Source: Aquimarina latercula DSM 2041 (GTDB lineage: Bacteria > Bacteroidota > Bacteroidia > Flavobacteriales > Flavobacteriaceae). From it: 64,000 nt of DNA. Each line of letters opens with the position of its first letter. The stretch's first letter is position 1. The stretch spans positions 310,001-374,000 of the forward strand of contig NZ_AUMK01000004.1 in NCBI RefSeq assembly GCF_000430645.1, written 5' to 3'. Of this stretch, positions 25,528-35,474 are shown in pieces. The notes beneath the pieces were generated by a model. That model ran no database searches and was not told where the DNA came from. It saw nothing but the letters and a program-made list of their open reading frames with translations. The position numbers were made by a program, and so were the translations under genes.

Positions 25528-26718
25528 ATGAAAACCGCATATATAGTAAAAGCATATAGAACAGCCGTAGGAAAAGCGCCTCGCGGAGTGTTCAGATTTA
25601 AAAGAACTGATGAGTTAGCTGCTGAAACAATTCAGCATATGATGAAAGAGCTACCACAATTAGACAAAAGCCGTATTGATGATGTTATTGTTGGTAATGC
25701 TATGCCAGAAGGATCTCAGGGTCTTAATATGGCACGTTTAATATCATTGATGGGATTAGAATCTATTGATGTACCAGGTGTTACTGTAAATAGATTCTGT
25801 TCTTCTGGAATTGAAACCATAGGTATGGCTACTGCAAAAATACAAGCTGGAATGGCAGATTGTATTATAGCTGGTGGTGCAGAAAGCATGAGTTCAGTTC
25901 CTATGACTGGATACAAAACAGAATTAAACTATGATTTAGCAAAGTCTGGTCATGAAGATTACTATTGGGGAATGGGAAATACTGCAGAAGCGGTTGCCAA
26001 TCAATTTAATGTTTCTAGAGAAGATCAAGATGAGTTTGCTTACAATTCTCATATGAAAGCTTTAAAAGCGCAAGCAGAGGATCGTTTTCAGGATCAAATT
26101 GTTCCTATCAATGTTGAACAGATTTATGTTGATGAAAATGGTAAAAAAGCTAGCAAATCATACACCGTAAATAAAGATGAAGGACCACGTGCCGGAACTA
26201 GCAAACAAGTATTAGGTAAACTAAGACCTGTATTTGCAGCTGACGGAAGTGTGACTGCTGGTAATTCTTCTCAAATGAGTGATGGTGCAGCTTTTGTAAT
26301 GGTAATGAGTGAGGATATGGTAAAAGAATTAAACCTAGAGCCAATCGCAAGACTTGTAAACTATGCTGCAGCCGGTGTAGAGCCTAGAATTATGGGAATC
26401 GGTCCTGTAAAGGCTATTCCTAAAGCATTAAAACAAGCTGGTTTAAAACAAGATGATATCGATCTGATTGAACTTAATGAAGCTTTTGCTTCACAATCAT
26501 TAGCGGTAATGCGTGAGCTAAACATCAATCAAGATATAGTGAACGTAAATGGAGGTGCTATTGCTTTAGGTCACCCACTTGGCTGTACTGGAGCTAAACT
26601 TTCTGTTCAGTTATTTGATGAGATGCGCAAACGTGATATGAAAGGTAAATACGGAATGGTAACCATGTGTGTTGGAACGGGACAAGGTGCTGCAGGTATT
26701 TTTGAATTTTTGAACTAA
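25528..26718 (+). CDS. fadA: Acetyl-CoA acyltransferase (3-ketoacyl-CoA thiolase)
   Basis: The protein has 396 residues, typical for thiolases. The acyl-accepting Cys91 is in NRFCSSGIE, His349 in GHPLGCTGA and the second catalytic Cys381 in CVGTGQGA. It cleaves 3-ketoacyl-CoA to acetyl-CoA and a shortened acyl-CoA, the last step of the cycle. It sits between FadN- and FadE-like genes with gaps of 15 and 31 bases, as in the Bacillus fadNAE operon, so a degradative rather than biosynthetic role is likely. Confidence 0.94.
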   Translation: MKTAYIVKAYRTAVGKAPRGVFRFKRTDELAAETIQHMMKELPQLDKSRIDDVIVGNAMPEGSQGLNMARLISLMGLESIDVPGVTVNRFCSSGIETIGMATAKIQAGMADCIIAGGAESMSSVPMTGYKTELNYDLAKSGHEDYYWGMGNTAEAVANQFNVSREDQDEFAYNSHMKALKAQAEDRFQDQIVPINVEQIYVDENGKKASKSYTVNKDEGPRAGTSKQVLGKLRPVFAADGSVTAGNSSQMSDGAAFVMVMSEDMVKELNLEPIARLVNYAAAGVEPRIMGIGPVKAIPKALKQAGLKQDDIDLIELNEAFASQSLAVMRELNINQDIVNVNGGAIALGHPLGCTGAKLSVQLFDEMRKRDMKGKYGMVTMCVGTGQGAAGIFEFLN

Positions 26719-26749
26719 AAAAATAGAATAAAGAAATAACACTAATAAA

Positions 26750-28567
26750 ATGAGTACAGAAACTTTAAATAAAGACATTCTTAGAGGAGGACAATTCCTT
26801 GTGAAAGAAACGAAAGCTGAAGATGTATTTACTCCAGAAGATTTTTCTGAAGAGCAAAAGATGATGCGTGATAGTACCAAAGAATTTGTAGATAGAGAAC
26901 TTTGGGCACACTGGGAAAAATTCGAATCAAAAGATTATGCTTTTACTGCAGAGTGTATGAAAAAAGCCGGAGAACTTGGTCTTCTTGGTGTTGCCGTACC
27001 AGAAGCATATGACGGTCTAGGAATGGGATTTGTTTCTACAATGTTAGTATGTGATTATATATCAGGTGCTACAGGATCATTTAGTACTGCTTTTGGAGCA
27101 CATACAGGTATCGGTACTATGCCAATATCATTATATGGAAACGAAGAGCAAAAGAAGAAATATGTTTCGAAATTAGCTACTGGAGAGTGGATGGGAGCAT
27201 ATTGCTTAACAGAACCGGGCGCAGGATCTGATGCAAATTCTGGAAAAACAAAAGCTGTATTATCAGAAGATGGTAAACATTATTTGATCTCAGGTCAAAA
27301 AATGTGGATCTCTAATGCAGGATTCTGTAATGTAATGATTGTTTTTGCTCGTATTGAGGATGACAAAAATATCACTGGATTTATTGTAGAATATGATCCT
27401 AACAATTCTAACGGTATCTCATTAGGTGATGAAGAAAAGAAATTAGGTATCCACTCCTCTTCTACTCGTCAAGTTTTCTTTAGTGACACTAAGGTCCCTG
27501 TAGAGAATATGTTATCAGAAAGAGGTAATGGATTTAAAATTGCGATGAATGCTTTAAACGTTGGACGTATCAAATTAGCAGCAGCTTGTTTAGATGCGCA
27601 ACGTAGAGTAATTGGAGAAGCTACTAAATATGCTAATGAGCGTATTCAGTTTAAAACTCCAATTATGAATTTTGGAGCAATCAAATCTAAGATCGCTGAA
27701 ATGGCTACGAATACCTATGCAGATGAATCTGCAAGTTACCGTGCTGCAAAAAATATCGAAGATAGAATTGCTATCCGACAAGCGGAAGGAAATACACATC
27801 AAGAAGCTGAATTAAAAGGAGTTGAAGAATACGCTATCGAGTGTTCTATACTAAAAGTAGCGGTTTCTGAAGATGTTCAGAATACTACAGATGAAGGTAT
27901 TCAAATATTTGGAGGAATGGGATTCTCTGCAGATACTCCTATGGAATCTGCTTGGAGAGATGCTCGTATTTCTCGTATCTATGAAGGTACTAATGAGATC
28001 AACCGTATGTTAGCTGTAGGTATGCTAGTAAAGAAAGCAATGAAAGGTCATGTAGATCTTTTAAATCCTGCTATGAAGGTTGCTGATGAATTAACAGGAA
28101 TTCCTTCTTTTGACACTCCTGATTACTCTGCTTTATTTGCAGAAGAAAAAGAGATCATTGCAAAATTAAAGAAAGTATTCTTAATGGTGGCAGGAGCTGC
28201 TATGCAGAAATTTGGTCCGCAATTAGAAGAGCACCAACAATTATTAATGGCTGCCTCTGACATTCTAATTGAAATCTATATGGCGGAATCTACAATTCTA
28301 CGTACAGAGAAAAATGCTAAGCGTTTTGGAGAAGATTCTCAAGAGATTCAAATTGCAATGTCTCAATTATACTTATATAACGCAGTAGATATCGTTATTA
28401 AAAAAGGAAAAGAAGGAATCGTTTCTTTTGCTGAAGGAGATGAGCAACGCATGATGTTAATGGGACTTAAACGTTTCACTAAATATGCGAACCAACCAAA
28501 TGTGGTTGCATTAAGAACAAAAATTGCTGATAAAGTAGCTGCCGAAAACGGATACTGCTTTTCATAA
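26750..28567 (+). CDS. fadE: Acyl-CoA dehydrogenase, long C-terminally extended type (FadE-like)
   Basis: The protein has 605 residues. The core acyl-CoA dehydrogenase domain (about 35-420) has the FAD and substrate segments YCLTEPGAGSDA and GQKMWISNAGF and the late RIYEGTNEINRM, near which the catalytic Glu normally lies. A C-terminal extension of about 180 residues is typical of the Bacillus FadE group. It carries out the first, FAD-dependent step of beta-oxidation, passing electrons to an electron-transfer flavoprotein. It is the last gene of the marR-fad operon; a strong terminator follows at 28629. Confidence 0.93.
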   Translation: MSTETLNKDILRGGQFLVKETKAEDVFTPEDFSEEQKMMRDSTKEFVDRELWAHWEKFESKDYAFTAECMKKAGELGLLGVAVPEAYDGLGMGFVSTMLVCDYISGATGSFSTAFGAHTGIGTMPISLYGNEEQKKKYVSKLATGEWMGAYCLTEPGAGSDANSGKTKAVLSEDGKHYLISGQKMWISNAGFCNVMIVFARIEDDKNITGFIVEYDPNNSNGISLGDEEKKLGIHSSSTRQVFFSDTKVPVENMLSERGNGFKIAMNALNVGRIKLAAACLDAQRRVIGEATKYANERIQFKTPIMNFGAIKSKIAEMATNTYADESASYRAAKNIEDRIAIRQAEGNTHQEAELKGVEEYAIECSILKVAVSEDVQNTTDEGIQIFGGMGFSADTPMESAWRDARISRIYEGTNEINRMLAVGMLVKKAMKGHVDLLNPAMKVADELTGIPSFDTPDYSALFAEEKEIIAKLKKVFLMVAGAAMQKFGPQLEEHQQLLMAASDILIEIYMAESTILRTEKNAKRFGEDSQEIQIAMSQLYLYNAVDIVIKKGKEGIVSFAEGDEQRMMLMGLKRFTKYANQPNVVALRTKIADKVAAENGYCFS

Positions 28568-28628
28568 CAATAATAATATATCCGTTCCTAAGGATTAAAA
28601 CTAGGAAGTTGTTTAATTTTGATTTAAG

Positions 28629-28665
28629 AAACCGTCTTTCTGTTGGGGAAAGACGGTTTTTTTAT
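28629..28665 (+). terminator. Rho-independent terminator after the fad operon
   Basis: A 12-bp perfect stem (28629-28640 with 28648-28659) has a 7-base loop and seven T at the 3' side. Confidence 0.92.
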
Positions 28666-28679
28666 TTATCAAATTTTAT

Positions 28680-29471
28680 CTACCCTCTACATCCACGTAA
28701 TACTCCAAAAAGGAAATCATCAGCAGCTTGCGCATATTCATCTCCACAATTACGATCAAAAGGATTCGTACTTCCACCTAATACACGTCCGCATTGATCA
28801 TGATCTAAACAATCTTTAGTCCAAGCACTAGCGATAGAAAAAACACCCGGACAACCAAAACCGCAACGGCCTAAACAACGATCACCATTTACTAATTCAC
28901 GATCTCTATATATTTGGCCTTCATTATCATCGTACACAGCAGTAACATATGTATTTTTTCTAATACAAGTTATTCCATCAACATTACCTTTCACTAGATT
29001 GGTTTGGTTCCCTTTAAAAACAATTTTTTCGTAACTATAATTACTTGGAGATTTAGCCCAATATTCTAGTAATTTCAATAAGGTGAATTCTGCCATCGTA
29101 AAATCATCCACAGAACCATCCTTAAATAGATATGCAGAGATCTCTTCTCCTATCATTAATAATGTTTCTTTCTCTTTACTAGATAACACAACATTCTTAC
29201 CATCGATTTCAATAAATTCTGTATCATAATCTATTGAAGCGACTAGCCTTACATCATTTATCGCTACTTTAACAGTATAATAATTCGATTTTTCTACAAC
29301 TTTATATGCTATCTGGAAACCGTTAAGTTCTTTTTTTCCTTCTAATTGATCTTCTTGATGAATTTCTAATCCAATTGTTTCATCATTATTGGAGTCCTCT
29401 TGATTATCACAAGAGTTTAATAAAAATAAAAACAAAAAGATGTTTACTAAAAATTTAAATTGAATTTTCAT
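28680..29471 (-). CDS. Lipoprotein with C-terminal phospholipase A2-like cysteine motif
   Basis: The protein has 263 residues. The SPII signal ends at LLNSC (Cys21). The middle part (about 50-180) is not recognised. The C-terminal about 65 residues are Cys- and Gly-rich: GRCGFGCPG, then CLDHDQC at 221-227, then NCGDEY. C-x-x-H-D-x-C is the active-site pattern of secreted phospholipases A2 (His224, Asp225 here), and the preceding Gly/Cys segment sits where their calcium loop would be. Only the motif supports this; spacing and overall fold need checking. It converges with the fad operon. Confidence 0.6.
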   Translation of the reverse strand: MKIQFKFLVNIFLFLFLLNSCDNQEDSNNDETIGLEIHQEDQLEGKKELNGFQIAYKVVEKSNYYTVKVAINDVRLVASIDYDTEFIEIDGKNVVLSSKEKETLLMIGEEISAYLFKDGSVDDFTMAEFTLLKLLEYWAKSPSNYSYEKIVFKGNQTNLVKGNVDGITCIRKNTYVTAVYDDNEGQIYRDRELVNGDRCLGRCGFGCPGVFSIASAWTKDCLDHDQCGRVLGGSTNPFDRNCGDEYAQAADDFLFGVLRGCRG

Positions 29472-30217
29472 GATTTGATATATTTAAGTTAGTTATACTA
29501 AAATACTTTACTAATCTAAATTTCTTACTACCAAATGATTATCAAAACATTAATCTAATTTAATATTATGGAAATATCACATTATAGTTCATTAAGAAAT
29601 TTTTAAAAAAACAATAAATAAGTACGCTAATAATTCATTAAAAGAGCCTCAAATTTTTACAAACACAATAAACAACTGTTAATTATATGTTGTTTTTCAA
29701 TATATTATGTGAAATAATGAGAATTTATCAACACGAAAACGTTGTAGTAACTTTTCGGAAGATAAGAATTGAATATTTCGTAATAACTTAGTAGAAATTT
29801 AACACAAGAAACACTTTTACAAACTAAAACTTATGAATTATGAAATCAATTTCCCCTCCTCCGAAAATTTCGAAATTATTTGAGCTACTCTAATTAAATA
29901 AAATAGTTCTATTAACTAATCAGTCAGAATAAATAGAACCTGTTTTTTTGAATAAAAATTTTGAAAAAATCACTTATCTATAGTCGTCATAATTACTGTT
30001 TTTATAATTAAGAGCACCAAATTCTTGATTATCTTTTCATTAAAACAAACAAAGTAAGTTTCGCTGGTTGTCAGACAAACTTCTATTTTCTTGTATATAT
30101 ACGTCTTTCCATAAGTTATTTATTTCATATTCTTATTTACCTAAGAACGAAAATTTGCGAAAAAAACTTACTCACTTATTACAAACTACTGTTTTCAACA
30201 GAACAAAAAATCTTAAA
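29472..30217. other. 746-base gene-poor intergenic region
   Basis: This AT-rich stretch lies between the divergent PLA2-motif lipoprotein and the amylase gene. I see no convincing gene. It holds a 17-codon frame at 29840-29893 (M-K-S-I-S-P-P-P...) with no supporting context, and an inverted repeat GTTCTATT/AATAGAAC (29906-29913 with 29932-29939) followed by seven T, which could end a short plus-strand transcript. The rest may be the amylase leader and promoter. Confidence 0.4.
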
Positions 30218-32512
30218 ATGAAAAGAAAAAACCTCTTAAAAATCCTGGTAAGCTTTTTATGTTGCTTACCATTTTTACAGTTACAGGCACAAGATGAAGA
30301 TGTAATGTTTCAGGCTTTTGACTGGAATGTACAAAACCAACCTGCAGGTCAAACTTGGTATGATGTTGTTTCTAGTGTTAGAAATACCATCAGTGATGCA
30401 GGAATTGACCTAATCTGGATGCCTCCTCCAAGTAATTCTGCCGCCCCACAAGGATATCTGCCTAGAGAGATTAATAACTTCGATAGCGCCTATGGTACTA
30501 CTAATCAACTGAAGTCATTGATCGATCAATATCATAATTTAGACATTAAAGTAATAAGCGATATTGTAGTGAATCATCGAGTAGGTACTAACGACGCAGT
30601 TACATTTACAAATCCGGCTTGGCCAACATTTTATATTACAGCCGATGATGAAGGTAGAAATTTTGTAAATGGTCCTGTAGAGTTTAGTATTAATAATGAT
30701 TTTGTACCTGGATTTGATTTAAAAGCAGATGGTTCTAGTGGAGGATTTGCAGCTGCCAGAGACTTAGATCACAGAAATCCAGCAGTAAGAGCAGAGATTA
30801 TAAAATGGATGAAAAAGTTACAAGATGATCTTGGTTTTGATGGATGGAGGTATGATTTTGTTCACGGATATGATCCTATATATAATAAAGAATACAACGA
30901 TGCTACAAACCCTTACTTTGCGGTAGGAGAATTACTAGAAAGTAGCAGAGTACAAACGAATAATTTTGTGAATAGAACACAAGGTTCATCTTCTGCTTTT
31001 GATTTTAACACAAAAGTAAGTTTACAAAATGCGATTAGAGATAATAATTTATCTTATTTAAGAGATGGTCAAGGTAGGCCTTCTGGTATGATGGGTATCA
31101 ATCCATCTAAATCAGTTACTTTTCTTGATAATCATGATACTGGTTTCGCACAACAATGTTGTGGCTCAAATTTTGTTTTTCCAGGTGGAGAGACAAATCT
31201 TAGAAAAGGATATGCTTATATTTTAACACATCCTGGAAACCCAATGGTATTCTGGACTCATTTCTTTGATACTGGCGCAGGCGTACAAAATGCTATTAAG
31301 GACCTTATTGCAGCAAGAAAAAGTGTAAGAATTCACTCTGGATCTACTATAAGTATTGATGAAGCAAGAGGAGATTTATATGCCGCTTACATCGATGGAA
31401 GATCTGGAACACTAGCAATGAAACTAGGATCTGGTAATTGGTCTCCTAACGGAAGTGGATGGACACTACAAACTTCTGGTACTGATTATGCAGTATGGAC
31501 ACAAGGTGCAAATACTGGCGGCGGAGAAACGGTACCTCCTTATACTGTTAACTTCTTTAAACCATCAGGTTGGGGATCTAATATCAATGCTTATGTATTC
31601 GATTCAGGAGCAAACACTACACTTCCTGGGACTAGTGATTGGCCTGGAAACAATATGACGAACATTTCAGGAACAGATTGGTATTCTTTTACCATTACTC
31701 CTCCTGCAGGTGTTTCTGCAGCAAATCTTAGAGTCATCTTCAATGATGGAAATAACCAAACTGATGATCTTTCGAGAAGTGCCAATGGTTGGTACCGAGG
31801 AAATAGTTGGTCCGACAATTGTCCTAGCGATTGTAGTGGTAGTGGATCAGGAACAACTAATGATGTAACATTAAACTTCCAAAAACCTGGCGGTGGATGG
31901 GGTACTAATACCAACATGTACTTATATAATAAATCCACAAACCAAACATTGTCTGGAACTGCAGGTTGGCCTGGAACAATTATGAACAACTTAAGTGGTA
32001 CATCTTGGTGTAGAAAAACATTTACATTACCTAATGGAGTTGCTACAAATGATGTTGGAGTGGTTTTCAATAATGGAAATGGTCAACAAACAGTTGATCT
32101 CACAAGAGGTACCGATGGATGGTTTATAGTAACCGGAAGCAGTAATGGAAAAAGAACCGGAACTTGGTCTAATAACTGTACTAATAATTGTCCTTCTAAC
32201 AGAGCAATGGAATTAGCTGATACAGCTGATAAAGAGAATACTTCCATCATAGAGAAAAGTATTGTTACTCTTTGGCCAAATCCAATTAAAGATAGAGGTA
32301 CATTAAGCGTAAATACATCAGAAAATGGTGTTTTAAAAGTTAGTATCTCTAATATTTTAGGTCAAACTAAAACTATATACAGCCAAAACACGCAAGTAGG
32401 GAATCAAACTATAGAAATTAATTCAAGTGATATGCGAGAATCCGGCATCTATTTTGGTACCATAACATTAAATGGTAAAAAACTTAAAAGAATTAAAATT
32501 GTAAAACAATAA
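30218..32512 (+). CDS. Secreted alpha-amylase (GH13) with two starch-binding modules and T9SS sorting domain
   Basis: The protein has 764 residues from the ATG at 30218, where MKRKNLLKIL starts a signal peptide; the open frame extends 50 codons upstream but would bury it. GH13 regions are visible: DIVVNH at 115-120, nucleophile Asp213 in GWRYDF, acid/base Glu238 in VGELLES and DNHD at 304-307. Two related modules of about 90 residues follow (about 435-530 and 555-650), each with a W-P-G motif, resembling CBM26-type starch-binding modules. A T9SS sorting domain (LWPNPI) ends the protein. It should hydrolyse starch or glycogen outside the cell. Confidence 0.93.
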   Translation: MKRKNLLKILVSFLCCLPFLQLQAQDEDVMFQAFDWNVQNQPAGQTWYDVVSSVRNTISDAGIDLIWMPPPSNSAAPQGYLPREINNFDSAYGTTNQLKSLIDQYHNLDIKVISDIVVNHRVGTNDAVTFTNPAWPTFYITADDEGRNFVNGPVEFSINNDFVPGFDLKADGSSGGFAAARDLDHRNPAVRAEIIKWMKKLQDDLGFDGWRYDFVHGYDPIYNKEYNDATNPYFAVGELLESSRVQTNNFVNRTQGSSSAFDFNTKVSLQNAIRDNNLSYLRDGQGRPSGMMGINPSKSVTFLDNHDTGFAQQCCGSNFVFPGGETNLRKGYAYILTHPGNPMVFWTHFFDTGAGVQNAIKDLIAARKSVRIHSGSTISIDEARGDLYAAYIDGRSGTLAMKLGSGNWSPNGSGWTLQTSGTDYAVWTQGANTGGGETVPPYTVNFFKPSGWGSNINAYVFDSGANTTLPGTSDWPGNNMTNISGTDWYSFTITPPAGVSAANLRVIFNDGNNQTDDLSRSANGWYRGNSWSDNCPSDCSGSGSGTTNDVTLNFQKPGGGWGTNTNMYLYNKSTNQTLSGTAGWPGTIMNNLSGTSWCRKTFTLPNGVATNDVGVVFNNGNGQQTVDLTRGTDGWFIVTGSSNGKRTGTWSNNCTNNCPSNRAMELADTADKENTSIIEKSIVTLWPNPIKDRGTLSVNTSENGVLKVSISNILGQTKTIYSQNTQVGNQTIEINSSDMRESGIYFGTITLNGKKLKRIKIVKQ

Positions 32513-32567
32513 TTTTTTTGTCCTAATTACTTACCAATAATTATCACAAGTTGATATGTTAGTCAAG

Positions 32568-32606
32568 AAGCGGTCGTTTTAATAAAACGACCGCTTTTTT
32601 AACCTT
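32568..32606 (+). terminator. Rho-independent terminator after amylase gene
   Basis: A 13-bp perfect stem AAGCGGTCGTTTT/AAAACGACCGCTT has a 3-base loop and is followed by T. Confidence 0.92.
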
Positions 32607-32737
32607 ATTTAATTCTGATATCTTTTCTATTAACTTTACAAAATCTTAACTTTTATATATCGCCAATAAAAAGCGTATTGTTTTTAATATCTTTCCACTC
32701 TTTAAAAATTCAATTTATTAACTATAATACTCAAACT

Positions 32738-33532
32738 TTGAAAAAAATAGCTTTCATTTTATCTCTAATTATATTGATATCTTGCAAAAATCAAGAACCA
32801 AAAAGTTCTGATAAAACAATTGCAGATTCAACAGAAAAAACTGCACTTCCAAAAAAAGAAAAAAAAGATCATCAAATTCGAGATATTAAAAAAGCAGAAA
32901 TAGCTCCCAACGTAGATGGAGATATGGATGATCCAATCTGGAATCAAACGAAATGGTATCCAATGGATCAGAATTGGATTGGGGAATTTCCAGATATCAA
33001 AGATTTCTTTGGTAGGTATAAAATGACTTGGACTCCAGAAGCTTTGTACATTTTAGTAGAAATTAAAGATGATATTTTATATGATCAATATAAAGACCCA
33101 CTTAAATTATGGTGGGATGATGATTGTGTTGAGATATTTATAGACGCCGATAATTCCGGAGGAGAACATCAATACAACAACAATGCGTTTGCATATCATG
33201 TAGCATTGGATGGTAATGTTGTAGATCTAGATTCACAGAAAAAACCATTACTTTATAATAATCATGTAAAAATGAAACGTACAACAAAAGATGATGTTTC
33301 TATATGGGAATTCGAACTGACCGTATATGATGATACTTACCAAGAAGGCAAAGCCAATGATCCTGTGGTTTTATCTAAAGATCAAAAATTAGGTTTCGCT
33401 ATAGCCTATAACGATAATGATACGAGTAAAGAAAGAGAAAATTTCATGGGTTCTGTCTTCGTACCTGGCGAAGATAAAAATCAAGGCTGGATTAATGCTG
33501 ATATCTTCGGTACTATAGTTCTTATTGAGTAA
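32738..33532 (+). CDS. CBM9-like carbohydrate-binding lipoprotein
   Basis: The protein has 264 residues from a TTG at 32738, which gives a compact SPII signal ending in LISC (Cys16). The upstream ATG at 32678 would add a 20-residue tail and lies before a possible promoter box (TATCTTTC at 32688-32695). After a Lys/Ser/Thr linker, the domain (about 55-264) shows the family 9 carbohydrate-binding pattern: VDGDMDDPIWN, then ALYILVEIKDD, then WWDDDCVEIFIDADNSGG. It probably binds glycans at the cell surface. Its position between amylase and trehalose genes suggests an alpha-glucan role, which is inference. Confidence 0.8.
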   Translation: MKKIAFILSLIILISCKNQEPKSSDKTIADSTEKTALPKKEKKDHQIRDIKKAEIAPNVDGDMDDPIWNQTKWYPMDQNWIGEFPDIKDFFGRYKMTWTPEALYILVEIKDDILYDQYKDPLKLWWDDDCVEIFIDADNSGGEHQYNNNAFAYHVALDGNVVDLDSQKKPLLYNNHVKMKRTTKDDVSIWEFELTVYDDTYQEGKANDPVVLSKDQKLGFAIAYNDNDTSKERENFMGSVFVPGEDKNQGWINADIFGTIVLIE

Positions 33533-33579
33533 AATAAATCTCTAAAAATATAGAAAAGGAATTTTCCGTTGTGATACTC

Positions 33580-35382
33580 TTATAACATTGTTTCCATCAA
33601 TTGTTCATCTTTAGATACGTCTTCAGAAAAATTAACTGCGGTTTCAATAAGTGCTAAATGAGAATATGCTTGCGGAAAATTCCCTAACAATCTTTTAGAC
33701 TTAAAGTCTATATCTTCACTAAAAAGCCCTAAGTGATTGCTATAAGATAACAATTGATCAAACATTGCTTTTGCTTTTGCTTTCTCTCCTATTTTATTTA
33801 AACTATTGATAAACCAAAAACTACAAATAGTAAATGACGAAGAAGGCAACCCAAAATCATCTTTATTCTTATAACGATATAATAACCCATCATTACATAA
33901 TTCTTTTTCTGTAGCTTTTACAGTACTTATAAATCTTGGATCCATTGGCTCTATAAAACCATAAGATTCCATTAATAACGTAGAAGCATCTAAATCAGAG
34001 GATCCGTAAGATTGGGTATAAGCCTGTACCTCTTCATTCCAAGCATTCTTATAAATATCATTATAAATCCGATCTCTAAGCTCAATCCACCTCGTATTAT
34101 TTTCTGTTTTACCAATAAGCTCTCCTATCTTAATAGCTCTATCTACAGCCACCCAACATAACAATTTAGAGAATGTAAAATGTCTTTCTTCTGTTCTAAA
34201 TTCCCAAATACCTTTGTCTGGTTTTTCCCAGTTTACATTTACAATATGAACAATACTCTTACTTATGGTCCATAAACTCTCACTATCATCTACGGCGCAA
34301 TCAAATTTCACGAATTGTTGGTAAATTACATTCATCAGAATCCCATAAATATCATTCTGTTTTTGATGAAAAGCAGCATTACCAATACGTACGGGACTAG
34401 AATTTTTATAACCGCTTAAATGATCCAATGTTTTCTCCGTAAGATCCTTTTCGCCATTAATACCATACATAATCTGGATCTTTTCATCTTTATCTGGTAT
34501 AATATCTATAATAAACTGAAGAAAACGTTGCGCTACCCTTTTATGTCCTAAATCAGAAATCACTTTTATTACCATAGAGGCATCTCTAATCCAACAAAAA
34601 CGATAATCCCAGTTACGAACTTCTCCTATTGTTTCGGGTAAAGATGTAGTCGCAGCAGCCAAAACAGCTCCAGATTTTTCATAACTAAGCAATTTAAGTA
34701 CCAATGCACTTCTTAGAATCTGATCATTGTAAACTGCATACGAAGTAGTTTTCTCACTCCAATTCATCCAGTACACACGTGTTCTCTGTAATTTAAGATA
34801 ACATAGTTCTAAGGATTGCTTTAGAATTTTTTCGTGATAACTGATTAAAAAATAAGCATTACCAGATAAAACTATCTCTTCTGAATTTAAAATAGCTTCT
34901 AAATCTAAATCCGAATAAAGGTATAAAGTATCATATTTATCTTTATCTGTTATACTTTTTATATATTCATCAGTTTTTTTAGAATAAGTTTCCTCTTTGG
35001 CATACTCCAATCTAGGATTATATCTAACTCTAAAAGATGGCTTTCCTGAAATCAATTTAATATATCGTATGATATCAGCAGGTGTATGATAAGTACCATC
35101 TTCATTCTGATATCTAGGCATAAAATCTATACTTTCGAAAGCATCTGTACCATTATTAAATTCGGTAACTAAAATATTTGTTTTGGCGATATACTTTTGG
35201 GAAATAGTATATTCATCTGAAACTAAAATTTCAAAAGAGCCTCCTTTTTTTTCATCTAAAATTTTTGCAAAAACTGACGAAGAATCAAAATTTGGCAAAC
35301 AACACCAATCAATTGCTCCTTGTTTAGAAATCAACGCTGCACTTTTACAATTCCCTATAATTCCGTAGTCCAAATTGTCCAT
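33580..35382 (-). CDS. Glycoside hydrolase family 15 enzyme (trehalase/glucoamylase type)
   Basis: The protein has 600 residues. The N-terminal beta domain starts IGNCKSAALISKQGAIDWCCLPNFDS, typical of bacterial GH15. The catalytic alpha-barrel has RNWDYRFCWIRDAS (near 260), WEFRTEERHFTFSKLLCW with the likely acid (near 395) and GLFSED with the likely base Glu556, followed by LGNFPQAYSH. It has no signal peptide, so it is cytoplasmic. It diverges from the fused trehalose synthesis gene 92 bases away. Trehalose is therefore the likely substrate, though other alpha-glucosides are possible. Confidence 0.87.
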   Translation of the reverse strand: MDNLDYGIIGNCKSAALISKQGAIDWCCLPNFDSSSVFAKILDEKKGGSFEILVSDEYTISQKYIAKTNILVTEFNNGTDAFESIDFMPRYQNEDGTYHTPADIIRYIKLISGKPSFRVRYNPRLEYAKEETYSKKTDEYIKSITDKDKYDTLYLYSDLDLEAILNSEEIVLSGNAYFLISYHEKILKQSLELCYLKLQRTRVYWMNWSEKTTSYAVYNDQILRSALVLKLLSYEKSGAVLAAATTSLPETIGEVRNWDYRFCWIRDASMVIKVISDLGHKRVAQRFLQFIIDIIPDKDEKIQIMYGINGEKDLTEKTLDHLSGYKNSSPVRIGNAAFHQKQNDIYGILMNVIYQQFVKFDCAVDDSESLWTISKSIVHIVNVNWEKPDKGIWEFRTEERHFTFSKLLCWVAVDRAIKIGELIGKTENNTRWIELRDRIYNDIYKNAWNEEVQAYTQSYGSSDLDASTLLMESYGFIEPMDPRFISTVKATEKELCNDGLLYRYKNKDDFGLPSSSFTICSFWFINSLNKIGEKAKAKAMFDQLLSYSNHLGLFSEDIDFKSKRLLGNFPQAYSHLALIETAVNFSEDVSKDEQLMETML

Positions 35383-35474
35383 ATAACCTCAAGTTCTTTT
35401 AAATAAACGTACCTTTATTCACTGAACCGAAATTTAATCAATCAAATTTAGTCAACCAACTTTCGCCACCCTTT

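Noticed and set aside
30068..30217. 50-codon N-terminal extension of the amylase
   Set aside because: It precedes a complete signal peptide starting at 30218, and its composition is unlike a secreted protein's start.
33580..35382. Loss of a catalytic residue in GH15
   Set aside because: The stretch S-S-S-F before ICSFW at 514-523 lacks an acidic E-G seen in some relatives, but the likely general base is Glu556 in GLFSED before LGNFPQA, which is present. I therefore do not call the enzyme inactive.
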